Positions 16,306 to 24,413 of a stretch of DNA of 34,734 nt are shown here, in pieces. The notes beneath the pieces are model-generated. The model was not told the DNA's origin, did not search any database, and was given only the letters and a program-made list of their open reading frames with translations. Made by a program: the position numbers and the translations under genes. The DNA comes from Syntrophaceae bacterium UBA1062 (GTDB lineage Bacteria > Desulfobacterota > Desulfomonilia > UBA1062). The stretch covers positions 1-34,734 of the forward strand of contig DCDF01000018.1 in assembly GCA_002316295.1 (NCBI GenBank), in the 5' to 3' direction. Each line of letters begins with the position of its first letter. The stretch's first letter is position 1.

Positions 16306-16317
16306 ATCATAAAATAT
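16299..16317. promoter_or_regulatory. 19-bp palindrome, probable PadR operator
   Basis: ATATTTTAT-C-ATAAAATAT is a perfect inverted repeat with one central base. An overlapping pair, TGATA-TTT-TATCA, lies at 16298-16310. It covers the -10 of the promoter just before a PadR-family gene, as expected for autorepression by a dimer. Confidence 0.6.
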
Positions 16318-16365
16318 AATTATTGAAACTATTTGATATTACTGAGAAGAACGGAGTACGTACCA

Positions 16366-16881
16366 GTGGATACTGATCAGATCATCCTTGGTTTTCTCAT
16401 GTCCGGCCCCAAGAGCGGGTATAAAATCAAAAATATCACCGGCAGGCTGATGATGGCCTACAACCTGAGCCTCAACCAGATTTATCCCGCCTTGAGGAAG
16501 CTCGAGGCAACGGACCTGGTGCGCAAGGAAGTGGTCATCCAGACAGGTAAGCCGAACAAACACGTGTATTCCATAACCAAAAAGGGCAGGCAGGAATTTC
16601 TCAAGTCTCTCGTTTCTCCCCCCATCCCTGTGGATTATCAGCTCGATTTTCTTACCAAGGCCTTTTTCTTCCGGTTTCTCACCAAGGAGCAGATCATCGA
16701 GCAGTTCGAGAGCGAGATCAGCTCGCTGGAAGAGCAGCTAGAGGATCTGGAGCACATGAAAGACGATGCCCAGCAGCTGGGGGACGAGAACGGGCAGTTC
16801 ATATACCGGGTCATTGTAGGCATGCTCGACATGCTGAAAACCGTCTATCAGAACGAGCTGGAGAAGAGGAAATCATCATAG
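16366..16881 (+). CDS. PadR-family transcriptional regulator
   Basis: A 171-residue regulator. Residues 1-80 form the winged helix (DQIILGFLMSGPKSGYKI, then SLNQIYPALRKLEATDLVRKE and YSITKKGRQEFLKSL). Residues about 90-165 form the PadR C-terminal helical/coiled-coil dimerisation region. PadR proteins usually repress genes for phenolic-acid or toxin handling and often their own gene. The start is ambiguous: GTG 16366 is preferred because GGAG lies nine bases upstream and it places the wing at the usual distance. A TTG at 16333 is possible. It sits between two acyl-CoA synthetase alpha genes, so their substrate (an organic or aromatic acid or its CoA ester) is a plausible effector. It ends 72 bases before the second synthetase gene. 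Confidence 0.88.
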   Translation: MDTDQIILGFLMSGPKSGYKIKNITGRLMMAYNLSLNQIYPALRKLEATDLVRKEVVIQTGKPNKHVYSITKKGRQEFLKSLVSPPIPVDYQLDFLTKAFFFRFLTKEQIIEQFESEISSLEEQLEDLEHMKDDAQQLGDENGQFIYRVIVGMLDMLKTVYQNELEKRKSS

Positions 16882-16953
16882 AGCGATCGCCCGGAGAGCC
16901 GTGCCGTTCCCTCCTGGCACCGTTCCGGACAAAACAACATACGAGGTGCATCG

Positions 16954-18393
16954 ATGGAGACATTTTTCAATCCCGGTTCTGTTGCCGTCATAGGGGCGTC
17001 CAACTCACCCTTTAATCTGGGGGCCACCATCTGCAGGGCCCTGAACGAGATCTCATCCTGGGACGGCGCCGTGTTCGCCGTGAACCGCAAGGCGGAAACC
17101 GTGCACGGGTGCCCGGGATACGCTGCAGTGACCGATATCCCGGAAACAGTGGACCTGGCGGTGATCATCACTCCGGCCAGGGTTGTTCCCCAGTTCGTGC
17201 AGCAGTGCGCGGACAAGGGGATCAGACACGTCATCATCGAGAGCTCGGGGTTCTCCGAAAGCGGCGAAGAGGGGAAGTCCATGCAGCGCATGATCGACGA
17301 GACGGCCCGGAAAAGCGGCATGAGGATCATGGGCCCCAACTGTCTGGGCGTGCTCAACACCCGCAACCAGTTCTGCTGCTTCTATGGCATTCAGGCCGAT
17401 GATTTCAACACATTCGCGCAGGAGAGCGGGAATGTCTCGTACATTATCCAGAGCGGCGGAATCGTGGTGATCGTGCTGGAGTCCTTCACCACGGATGTGG
17501 TCAGGGCCAACAAGATCGTGAGCATCGGCAACAAGTCGGACATCGACGAGGCGGATATGCTGGAGTATTTCAGCCGGGACGATTCCACCGAGGTCATTGG
17601 CATGTATCTGGAGAATATCAAAGACGGGAGGAAATTCATCGAAGCGGCTCGAAGGGTCACAAAGCCCATCCTTGCGTTCAAGGTGGGAAGGACGAGCGAG
17701 GGGGCGCGGGCGGCCATGTCGCACACCGCGGGCATGGCGAACAACGACCGCATTTTCGAGAGCGCCTGCGCTCAGGGCGGCATCATCCGGGTGAACTCCA
17801 TCTCCGAGCTCCACGCCATGCCCAAGATGTTCACCCATATGCCTCCGCTGAGAGGAAAGAGGATAGCCGTGTTCACTAACTCGGGCGCCTTCGGCGGCAT
17901 TACCGCAGACCTGTTGGTGCAGGCGGGCCTCGAGATGGCCCGGCTCTCCCCGGAAACCCAGGAAAAACTGAGCAGGACGGGCCAGATCTTCAATGTCGCC
18001 AACCCCATCGACCTGGGCCCCGCCCTGTCCATGCAGACCTTTCTGGAGATATTCGACATTCTGCTCTCCTCCGACGAAGTCGATGGGCTTCTGCCGGTGC
18101 CCAGCCTCTGGCACCCCATGGTGATCGACGCCATTGTCGAGCTGGTGAAGAAGTGCCGCCACTACGGGAAGCCCGCCGCAATCTACACTCCCAATGCCGT
18201 GCATAAGACCGTAAGCTATCGGCAGAAATATCAGGTGCCGCTCTTTGAATCGCCCGAGGAGGCGGTGCGGGCCCTGAAGGTATCGTACCAGCAGTCGTGC
18301 TTTGTCGCCATGAAGGACGCGCTCAGATCGGTGTATGACATGGAGCGCTGCGGGGAGCACCGGGTTGCCGAACCCATGCTCCAGGAGGCGTGA
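16954..18393 (+). CDS. NDP-forming acyl-CoA synthetase, alpha-subunit type (second copy)
   Basis: A 479-residue paralogue of the gene at 14584. It has the CoA-binding domain from residue 3 (FFNPGSVAVIGASNSPFN), the ligase domains (GPNCLGVLNTRNQ, YIIQSGGIVVIV, SIGNKSDIDEADMLEYF) and the phosphohistidine motif MSHTAG with His257. No ATP-grasp domain follows. The two paralogues are clearly divergent, so they probably serve different acids or are partners with a distant beta subunit. It probably shares the PadR transcript, with a 72-base gap and no terminator seen. The ATG follows ACGAGGTGCATCG, a fair ribosome-binding site. Confidence 0.85.
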   Translation: METFFNPGSVAVIGASNSPFNLGATICRALNEISSWDGAVFAVNRKAETVHGCPGYAAVTDIPETVDLAVIITPARVVPQFVQQCADKGIRHVIIESSGFSESGEEGKSMQRMIDETARKSGMRIMGPNCLGVLNTRNQFCCFYGIQADDFNTFAQESGNVSYIIQSGGIVVIVLESFTTDVVRANKIVSIGNKSDIDEADMLEYFSRDDSTEVIGMYLENIKDGRKFIEAARRVTKPILAFKVGRTSEGARAAMSHTAGMANNDRIFESACAQGGIIRVNSISELHAMPKMFTHMPPLRGKRIAVFTNSGAFGGITADLLVQAGLEMARLSPETQEKLSRTGQIFNVANPIDLGPALSMQTFLEIFDILLSSDEVDGLLPVPSLWHPMVIDAIVELVKKCRHYGKPAAIYTPNAVHKTVSYRQKYQVPLFESPEEAVRALKVSYQQSCFVAMKDALRSVYDMERCGEHRVAEPMLQEA

Positions 18394-18516
18394 AAGGACC
18401 TCATACCCGGACAGTCCTTCGGCGTCTCGAAGCTGAAAGAAGGAGTTCCGGCATGCTCCGCCCCATGCCGTCGTATGCGGCCGGAAAACGTCCCGGCCTG
18501 AAGCAGCCGGCTTCTC

Positions 18517-18984
18517 CTAGTCCGCCCCCGGCCCGGGGAGGATGGTTCTCAGGATATCCTCCTTGCCGATGATGCCGACCAGCGAGCCCTCATCATCCAA
18601 GACCGGGATGGTGTGGATCTTCTTTTCCACCATGATTGTGGCGATGTCTTCCACGGGCGTGTCCAGTCTCACGCTCACTGGGTCGGGGGTCATGGCGTGC
18701 TCGACAGTCGTAGCCGCGATCTTCTCGAGCTCTTTTTCTACCTGCCTGCTCGAATGCAGCGGAATCAGGGCGTCGAGCACCACGAAGTATGAGGGAAGCG
18801 GGAGCTTCTTCTGCTGCGTGATGAGATCGTCACGGCTGAGGATGCCCACCAGGTCACCTTTTTCGTCAACCACCGGCGCTCCGTTGATGTGATTGTCCAT
18901 GAGGATCTTGGCGGCGGCGACAATCTCCATGCCCGGGGAGAGGGTGATAAGGGATGTGGTCATGATATCTTTTGCCGTGATCAT
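18517..18984 (-). CDS. CBS-domain-pair protein
   Basis: A 155-residue protein made of two CBS motifs. The first is about residues 4-60 (AKDIMTTSLITLSPGMEIVA, GAPVVDEKGDLVGILSRDDLI) and the second about residues 95-152 (VEHAMTPDPVSVRLDTPVED, TIPVLDDEGSLVGIIGKEDIL). About 30 residues between them, partly helical, are rich in Lys and Glu. CBS pairs bind adenosine nucleotides and act as energy or ligand sensors. With no attached effector domain, this one must regulate a partner in trans. ATG 18984 follows GAGGAGG and is preferred over a start at 19062. It is divergent from the YchF-like gene. Confidence 0.87.
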   Translation of the reverse strand: MITAKDIMTTSLITLSPGMEIVAAAKILMDNHINGAPVVDEKGDLVGILSRDDLITQQKKLPLPSYFVVLDALIPLHSSRQVEKELEKIAATTVEHAMTPDPVSVRLDTPVEDIATIMVEKKIHTIPVLDDEGSLVGIIGKEDILRTILPGPGAD

Positions 18985-19082
18985 GCATCCTCCTCGTCTG
19001 TGTTCTGGTACCATCCATAACGATAGCGCAGCAGCGTGTGTTTTGCAAAGAGAAGTATTCATATGAGACGGAAAGCTCGGCC

Positions 19083-19107
19083 GTCTCCTGTTTTTTCAAA
19101 AAAGGAG
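19083..19107. other. hairpin holding a strong anti-SD match upstream of the YchF-like gene
   Basis: CTCCTGTTTTTT-C-AAAAAAGGAG can fold with one bulged G. Its 3' arm runs into AAAGGAGGTG, so folding would hide a strong ribosome-binding sequence. A short frame from TTG just after it ends in TGA overlapping the ATG of the downstream gene. It may be a leader, or only a terminator-like hairpin. Confidence 0.35.
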
Positions 19108-19178
19108 GTGTTGAAGTTTTCCGATGAACAATGCTATAAGCGGCTTCGCCCGATACCGCACAAGGAAAGGAAAACGCC

Positions 19179-20258
19179 ATGAAAATCGGCCTCATAGGGC
19201 TTGAAAAATCAGGGAAGACCACTGTCTTCAACGCCCTGACCGGCTCCAATGTCCAAACCAGTGCATTCTCTTCCTCCAGACCCGAACCCAACATCGCCGT
19301 GGTCGCGGTTGCCGACCCCCGGGTGGACAGGCTCAGGGATATGTACCACCCGAAGAAGACCACCTATGCGTTCATCGAGTGCATCGACTTTGTCGGGTTT
19401 TCATCGGGTGAAGAAAGGAAGGAGATCTTCAGCGCCTCCGAGCTCGCCCTGGTCAAGAATGCCGACGCCCTGGCCCTGGTGCTGAGGAACTTCAACGACG
19501 AGCTGATCGACAGCGTCACCGGGCCTCCAGACCCTCTGGCCGATCTGAATACGATCGTCACAGAGCTCGTGCTCTCCGATCTCATCCTGGCGGAGAACCG
19601 GCTCGAAAGGATCGAGCACTTTATCAGACGGGGAGCCTCGACGCCGGACATGGAAGTCGAGAAGAGGGCGCTCGTAAAGGTGCGCGACGCGCTCGGCAGC
19701 AATGCGCTCATCCGCTCTATCGGTCTTTCTCCAGAAGAGACCAGGCAGCTCAGAGGTTTTAGGTTCCTCACGGAAAAGCCTTTGATGGTGATCGTGAATT
19801 CGGACGAGAACCGCTTCGGCCAAAACGGCGGCCTGCTCGCCACAGTCGAAGAAACCATGCCGGCGGTCGAGTTCGCCGGCAGGTTCGAGATGGAGCTCTC
19901 GGGGCTGTCCGAGGAGGATGCACGGGAGTTCATGGAAGACATGAACATTGAGGCGTCGGCCAGGGACAGGCTCACCATGCTCGCCTACAGAGTGCTGGGC
20001 TATATCACGTTTTTCACTGTGGGCCAGGATGAGGTCAAGGCATGGACCATCATGAAGGGCGGCACCGCCGTGGATGCCGCCGGGGCGATCCACTCGGACC
20101 TCGCCCGGGGGTTCATCAGGGCGGAGTGCTTTTCCTATTGTGATCTGATGGAGCTCGGCAGCGAGAAGGCCCTGCGTGACAAGGGGCTTTTCAGGCTCGA
20201 GGGCAAAAATTACCTGGTCAAAGACGGCGATATCATGAGCATCCGGTTCAGCGTGTAG
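19179..20258 (+). CDS. YchF-like GTPase/ATPase (divergent OBG family)
   Basis: A 359-residue P-loop protein. G1 is GLEKSGKTT at residues about 7-15, where classical YchF has GLPNVGKST. The NxxE-type base-recognition motif reads VNSDE near residue 208; in YchF this position favours ATP over GTP. A helical insert spans residues about 105-190. The C-terminal TGS-like domain is clear: VKAWTIMKGGTAVDAAGAIH, GFIRAECFSY and LRDKGLFRLEGKNYLVKDGD. YchF/OLA1 proteins act at the ribosome and in stress responses. The changed G1 and the position away from its usual neighbour pth suggest a second, divergent paralogue. ATG 19179 follows AAGGAAAGG. Confidence 0.85.
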   Translation: MKIGLIGLEKSGKTTVFNALTGSNVQTSAFSSSRPEPNIAVVAVADPRVDRLRDMYHPKKTTYAFIECIDFVGFSSGEERKEIFSASELALVKNADALALVLRNFNDELIDSVTGPPDPLADLNTIVTELVLSDLILAENRLERIEHFIRRGASTPDMEVEKRALVKVRDALGSNALIRSIGLSPEETRQLRGFRFLTEKPLMVIVNSDENRFGQNGGLLATVEETMPAVEFAGRFEMELSGLSEEDAREFMEDMNIEASARDRLTMLAYRVLGYITFFTVGQDEVKAWTIMKGGTAVDAAGAIHSDLARGFIRAECFSYCDLMELGSEKALRDKGLFRLEGKNYLVKDGDIMSIRFSV

Positions 20259-20379
20259 CCCGGCCCTTGAGCGGCGGTACCGCCTGGCGTCATGCGTCGC
20301 CGCAGTGTTTCCCCGACGGGAATCCTGTTCGAAACTTTCCCGAAGCGCCCGGATATGGTAAGGTTTTCCGAGGCAGCGT

Positions 20380-20760
20380 ATGTTCAAAACCAGTTACGGA
20401 AACATCTCACCCTTTGTCACCAAGGACGGCTCCGTCATCCGGGAACTCGTTCATCCCGGCCCGGCGGGCTCCGCGCGGCAGAGCCTCGCCGAAGCGACCG
20501 TTCTTTCCGGCTCGGAAACCGCTCTCCACAGGCACCATGCCTCCGAGGAGATCTACCATGTGAGGCAGGGCAGGGGCATCATGACCCTGGGCGGCGATGT
20601 TTTCGTCATTGTGCAGGGAGACAGTGTCCTCATTCCGCCGGGCACACCCCACCGGCTCCGGAATTCCGGTGAAGAAGCCCTGGTGGTCCTGTGCTGCTGC
20701 TGCCCGCCCTACAGCCACGAGGACACCGAGCTGCTGGACGAATGCCTGCCGGAGAAGTAA
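20380..20760 (+). CDS. cupin-domain protein
   Basis: A 126-residue single cupin barrel. The first cupin motif is HRHHASEEIYHVRQGRG (metal ligands His, His, Glu) and the second is GDSVLIPPGTPHRLRNSG (second His). A run of four cysteines follows in LCCCCPPYSHEDTEL, a tail seen in a group of small metal cupins. It probably binds a divalent metal, and no reaction can be assigned. The ribosome-binding site is weak. It lies about 120 bases after the YchF-like gene and may be part of the same transcript. Confidence 0.83.
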   Translation: MFKTSYGNISPFVTKDGSVIRELVHPGPAGSARQSLAEATVLSGSETALHRHHASEEIYHVRQGRGIMTLGGDVFVIVQGDSVLIPPGTPHRLRNSGEEALVVLCCCCPPYSHEDTELLDECLPEK

Positions 20761-20869
20761 CGCATTCTTGTGGGCGGGCTTCCGCGGCCCACGCTTCCCG
20801 GCAGGCATGGAACATGAGCGAAAAACGGCGTTCATAGCAGGCTTCACTTGAAAATGACGGAGGAAATAC

Positions 20870-21481
20870 GTGAAGAAAGCAGTCATCATCACAGCGGGAG
20901 CCGGGCTCCTCATCGCCGCATATCTGATTCTGTGGCCGGAGCCTCGTATCAGGAACACTGACCCGCCTGAAGGCGCTATCATCTGCTTCGGCGACAGTCT
21001 TACCTTCGGGACCGGGTCTTCCCCCGGCATGGACTATCCCTCCCAGCTCTCGAGGCTGATCGGCATGCCTGTGCTCAATGCCGGCCGACCCGGAGATATG
21101 ACCGGAGACGCACTGGAAAGACTCGAGCGCGACGTTCTGTCGCTGTCGCCCGGTATCGTTTTCATCACGCTGGGGGGGAACGATCTCAAGAATCGCGGAT
21201 CACGGCGCGAGGCCTTTGACAATCTCAAGAAGATCATCGAGCGGATTCAGGACAAAGGCGCGCTGGTCGTAGTCGGGGGAATCGACGTCCCGCTGTTCGA
21301 CCGGGGGTTTCCCGGCGAATACGTCCGGGTGTGCCGGGAGACCGGCGCAGTGCTCATCCCGGACATCTATGACGGAATACTCGGCCGCGGCGAGCTCATG
21401 AGCGATCCCATCCACCCGAACGACAGGGGATATCAGATCATCGCGGAGCGCTTTTATGCGGCGGTGAAGCCGTATCTGTAA
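20870..21481 (+). CDS. SGNH/GDSL hydrolase (TesA-like esterase), exported
   Basis: A 203-residue hydrolase with an N-terminal membrane/signal segment (VIITAGAGLLIAAYLILW). Block I is CFGDSLTFGTG with the catalytic Ser, the oxyanion Gly is near VLNAGRPGDMTG, block III is TLGGNDL with the oxyanion Asn, and block V is DPIHPNDRG with the catalytic Asp and His. All SGNH residues are present. It resembles the arylesterase/lysophospholipase TesA group acting in the periplasm. Translation starts at GTG 20870 after ACGGAGGAAATAC, a good site. Confidence 0.88.
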   Translation: MKKAVIITAGAGLLIAAYLILWPEPRIRNTDPPEGAIICFGDSLTFGTGSSPGMDYPSQLSRLIGMPVLNAGRPGDMTGDALERLERDVLSLSPGIVFITLGGNDLKNRGSRREAFDNLKKIIERIQDKGALVVVGGIDVPLFDRGFPGEYVRVCRETGAVLIPDIYDGILGRGELMSDPIHPNDRGYQIIAERFYAAVKPYL

Positions 21482-21831
21482 CATGACCGGGATTGCGGGG
21501 AGATGCCGGCGGGGGCTTTGCCAGCGGCTCGCGTGTCGTATATGCACAGAGCAGGTGAGTGCGGATTTTCGCTTGAACAGGTGCGGGGAGAGGGGCTTTT
21601 CATCCGTACACTCGGGCTCTCTCGGACACCGGCACGCACCGGCGGAATAGGGCGGGCTCCGGCGCTGTCAGTGCAATCGCAGGCTTTTCTCAGAAGGAGC
21701 GGTCCCTGTCGATCGGGCTCCTGGAAGATCTTCCTCGGGTCTCTACAGGCCTTATCTGCGCTGCATGCGAGATATCCCGGGCTGGGGAAATGAACGACCG
21801 GCGAACCCCCATGCCCCCTTTTCGGATTTTC
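21482..21831. other. intergenic region between convergent genes
   Basis: About 350 bases between the esterase and hypB, which converge. Short frames on both strands have no motif, no ribosome-binding site and no clear codon bias. No strong terminator was recognised. Confidence 0.4.
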
Positions 21832-22503
21832 CTATCGCCCGATAAAGCCCGATACCTCGAACGAGAGCCACTGCGCCCATGCATCGATTCCCTCGCCCGT
21901 TCTGCAGGACACGGGTATGACGGCGATGCCGCTGTTGAGCTTGTAAACGCGCTCTTTGAGCTTCTGCATATCGAAATCCGAGAGGCTGAGAAAATCGGTC
22001 TTGTTCACCAGCAGCACATCGCTGACCGAGAACATGAGAGGGTACTTGAGCGGCTTGTCGTCGCCCTCTGGCACGCTCAGGATCATGGCGTTTCTGATCG
22101 CTCCGGTGTCGAACTCAGCGGGGCACACGAGGTTGCCCACGTTCTCGATGATGACCAGGTCGAGCGCGTCGAGATCGAAGGCTTCCAGCCCGGCTGCGAC
22201 CATCCCGGCGTCCAGGTGGCAGAAGCCCCCGGTCCTGAGCTGCACCGCCTGTACTCCCGAAGCGGCGACCCTCTCGGCATCCACAATCGAGTCGATGTCC
22301 GCCTCCAGCACCCCGATGCGGAACCGGTCCTTGAGACGATCGACAGTCCTGAGGATGAGGCTCGTCTTGCCAGAGCCGGGCGAGGACATGAGGTTCAGGA
22401 GATAGGTCTTGTGCCTGGCGAGCCTGGCCCTGAGCTCTGACGCGAGCTCCCTGTTGTCGGAAAGGATATCTTCCCTGATCTCTATGAGACGGATGTCTCC
22501 CAT
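21832..22503 (-). CDS. hypB: hydrogenase nickel incorporation GTPase HypB
   Basis: A 223-residue SIMIBI GTPase that loads nickel into [NiFe]-hydrogenase with HypA. The P-loop is SPGSGKTSLI (residues about 41-50). The metal site of the G domain is present: TGGFCHLDAGM with Cys95 and His96, and ENVGNLVCPAEFD with Cys127. The later VNKTDFL gives NKxD specificity for GTP. The N-terminal high-affinity nickel motif and the histidine-rich stretch of some HypB proteins are absent. ATG 22503 overlaps the hypA stop by one base (TGATG), so the two are translationally coupled. Confidence 0.94.
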   Translation of the reverse strand: MGDIRLIEIREDILSDNRELASELRARLARHKTYLLNLMSSPGSGKTSLILRTVDRLKDRFRIGVLEADIDSIVDAERVAASGVQAVQLRTGGFCHLDAGMVAAGLEAFDLDALDLVIIENVGNLVCPAEFDTGAIRNAMILSVPEGDDKPLKYPLMFSVSDVLLVNKTDFLSLSDFDMQKLKERVYKLNSGIAVIPVSCRTGEGIDAWAQWLSFEVSGFIGR

Positions 22504-22853
22504 CACTCTGCCTCCATGTCCCTGATATAGTATTCCCTGCCCGATATGAGAGCGAAGTCGGTGCAGCCGCATCCGGGGCAGGCGAAGTCCTTTATCTCGG
22601 AGATCTTTACCTCGGAGTCTCTGCCGCACGAGTTGCACCGGAACACCACCGGTATCCTCTGGATCACGAGCCTGGCTCCCTGGGCGGGCGTATCTCTGCT
22701 GATGTAGTCAAAGTATTTCTGCATCCATTCGTCCTGCAGGTCGCTCATCTCGCCGACAGCGATATTGATGGCGTGCACCCTGCGCACTCCGTTCATGCGG
22801 GCGTGCTTCAGGACAATGTCGAGGATGCTCTGGGTCACGGGCAGCTCATGCAT
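22503..22853 (-). CDS. hypA: hydrogenase nickel metallochaperone HypA
   Basis: A 116-residue metallochaperone. It starts MHELPVTQ, where Met1-His2 forms the nickel site. The zinc site is the pair CNSC (Cys73, Cys76) and CPGC (Cys92, Cys95). Length and motifs match HypA/HybF. ATG 22853 is chosen because the nickel site needs His at position 2; the frame is open upstream to 22913. It forms an operon with hypB. HypC, D, E and F and the hydrogenase itself are not in the window. It is divergent from the DUF4870 gene. Confidence 0.94.
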   Translation of the reverse strand: MHELPVTQSILDIVLKHARMNGVRRVHAINIAVGEMSDLQDEWMQKYFDYISRDTPAQGARLVIQRIPVVFRCNSCGRDSEVKISEIKDFACPGCGCTDFALISGREYYIRDMEAE

Positions 22854-23044
22854 CGTTTTCCACCGGATTTGAATTCTTTCTGAATCCCTCCCTCGTGTCA
22901 AGCTCTTGATCATTGGTTTCTTTGCGGCGGAGCCCGGTGTATGATGCCCTCTGTACCGGGGGACGCTGCGGCATCCCCGAGAGCAGTTTGTACTTCGGGA
23001 GAAGAGGCCCTATAAAAAAATTATTACACAAAAGGAGGAAAGCG

Positions 23045-23419
23045 ATGCATGAGATGCATGACGACAAGGCCAGGACATGGGCCATCATCAGTCACCTCTC
23101 GGCGCTGATCGTCCTGTTGGGTATCCCTTTCGGGAATATCCTGGGCCCGTTCATCGTATGGCTGTTCACCAAGGACAAGTATCCCACTGTCGATGACCAG
23201 GGAAAAGAGGCCATGAATTTCCAGATATCCATGACCATCTATTTTGCTCTGGCGCTCTTTATCGCAATCGTGTTCACCCCGGTGCTCATCGGGATCCTGT
23301 TTTATCCGGTGGCGGCGGCGATCGCGATCGCGGATATCGTTCTCACCGTCATCGCTACGGTCAAGGCGAGCAACAACGAGCTCTACCGATATCCGATCAC
23401 CATCCGATTGATCAAGTGA
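23045..23419 (+). CDS. DUF4870 small membrane protein
   Basis: A 124-residue protein with three to four hydrophobic helices (ISHLSALIVLLGIPFGNILG, FIVWLF, and a long pair from about residue 65 to 105). The pattern with KDKYPTVDDQGKEAMNFQIS between helices is typical of DUF4870 (Tic20-like fold), small inner-membrane proteins of unknown function. ATG 23045 has a strong AAAGGAGG site. It is the first gene of a rightward series. A hairpin (about 23421-23454) follows but lacks a T-run. Confidence 0.86.
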   Translation: MHEMHDDKARTWAIISHLSALIVLLGIPFGNILGPFIVWLFTKDKYPTVDDQGKEAMNFQISMTIYFALALFIAIVFTPVLIGILFYPVAAAIAIADIVLTVIATVKASNNELYRYPITIRLIK

Positions 23420-23524
23420 GCGGCTTTCTCTGAGGGTGTGGAAGAGAAGCCGTATTCAGGAATCCGAATTGACACAGGGCACCGAGGCGGGATATCTGTA
23501 AGGGAAACAAAAGAGGAGGAAAAA

Positions 23525-23965
23525 ATGATATCATTGATGAGAAACCGTACTCTGGCGCTCGTTGTGGCTGCGTATATGATCGGCTTTCTCGTTTCCCCCG
23601 CATGGGCTGCCATGATCCCGTCGAAGGGGCTTCCGGGCGATGACGGAAGCGCCGCGGTCCGGCAGGATATCGAGAAGATCCAGCTCGCCCTGGAGAACAA
23701 ACTCGTCCAGGAAAAGCTCCAGGCATACGGCCTCTCCGCCGATGAGGTGCAGGATAAGCTATCGGAGATGACGCCGTCTCAGATCCACCTCCTTTCCCAG
23801 GCGTCCGATGGCGTGCTCGCCGGCGGAGACGGGCTGGGAGCCGTTATCGCGGTCCTGATCATCATCATTCTCATCATCGTCATTCTCAAGCTCCTGGGCA
23901 AGGACATCATCATCACGCAGGCCGGTGAAGCTCCTGATTTTTCTCATCCTGTTCTTCTCGGCTAG
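23525..23965 (+). CDS. PA2779-family small exported protein
   Basis: A 146-residue protein. It has a signal peptide (about residues 1-29, ending AWAAM). A helical stretch follows (DIEKIQLALENKLVQEKLQAYG, cited in part) with LSADEVQDKLSEMTPSQIH, then a very hydrophobic C-terminal helix (VIAVLIIIILIIVILKLLG). This is the layout of the PA2779 family found beside C39-like PA2778 in proteobacteria; its function is unknown. AGAGGAGGA lies before ATG 23525. Its last 41 bases overlap the start of the peptidase gene in another frame, so the two are coupled. Confidence 0.82.
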   Translation: MISLMRNRTLALVVAAYMIGFLVSPAWAAMIPSKGLPGDDGSAAVRQDIEKIQLALENKLVQEKLQAYGLSADEVQDKLSEMTPSQIHLLSQASDGVLAGGDGLGAVIAVLIIIILIIVILKLLGKDIIITQAGEAPDFSHPVLLG

Positions 23966-24413
23966 CGCACAGGCTTCCGGGATAGAAGGGGTACCCTTCG
24001 TGAAGCAGGAGTCCCGCTTCTGCGGACCCGCCAGCCTTGCCTCGGTCATGTTGTACTACGGCCGCCAGGTCGACCAGCGCGTCATTGCGGATGCCGTGTA
24101 CTGCGAAGGGCTCAAAGGCTCCCTGATCACCGATCTGGAATCATACGCCCGAGCAAAAGGATTCCAGACCCGGCTCGCACAGGGAAGCATCGAAGAGATC
24201 AAGGGCTTCACGCGAGACGGAAAGCCGGTCATCGTGCTCGTGGACATGGGCTTCTGGCTCGTCTCGAAGCCCCACTACCTCGTAGTGACGGGCATCGTGG
24301 AGGGAGGCATCACGGCCCATACCGGGCACAAAGCGTCACAGACCTTCTCTGATGAGGAATTCGAGCGTATATGGAAGAAAAAAGGTTCGGTCTATCTGCT
24401 CATTCATCCCTGA
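23925..24413 (+). CDS. C39-like cysteine peptidase (PA2778 family)
   Basis: A 162-residue exported protein. GTG 23925 opens a short signal peptide (KLLIFLILFFSASAQASG). The papain-like C39 fold is shown by FVKQESRFCGPASLASVMLYYG with Cys33 as nucleophile, and by KPHYLVVTGIVEGG with His117. AHTGHKASQTF follows where family members usually have a serine-glycine stretch. C39 peptidases trim double-glycine leaders of exported peptides, but the PA2778 type is not fused to a transporter and its substrate is unknown. In pseudomonads the PA2778 protein carries a C-terminal TPR region; here the TPR part is a separate overlapping gene. The site before the start is weak, which fits coupling to the upstream gene. 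Confidence 0.83.
   Translation: MKLLIFLILFFSASAQASGIEGVPFVKQESRFCGPASLASVMLYYGRQVDQRVIADAVYCEGLKGSLITDLESYARAKGFQTRLAQGSIEEIKGFTRDGKPVIVLVDMGFWLVSKPHYLVVTGIVEGGITAHTGHKASQTFSDEEFERIWKKKGSVYLLIHP

Noticed and set aside
17053..18360. Long minus-strand frame (435 codons) opposite the second synthetase gene
   Set aside because: It is an antisense shadow in high-GC DNA; His/Gly/Arg-rich with no motif.
23421..23454. Hairpin after the DUF4870 gene as an intrinsic terminator
   Set aside because: The arms pair with one bulge but no T-run follows, so it cannot be called a terminator.
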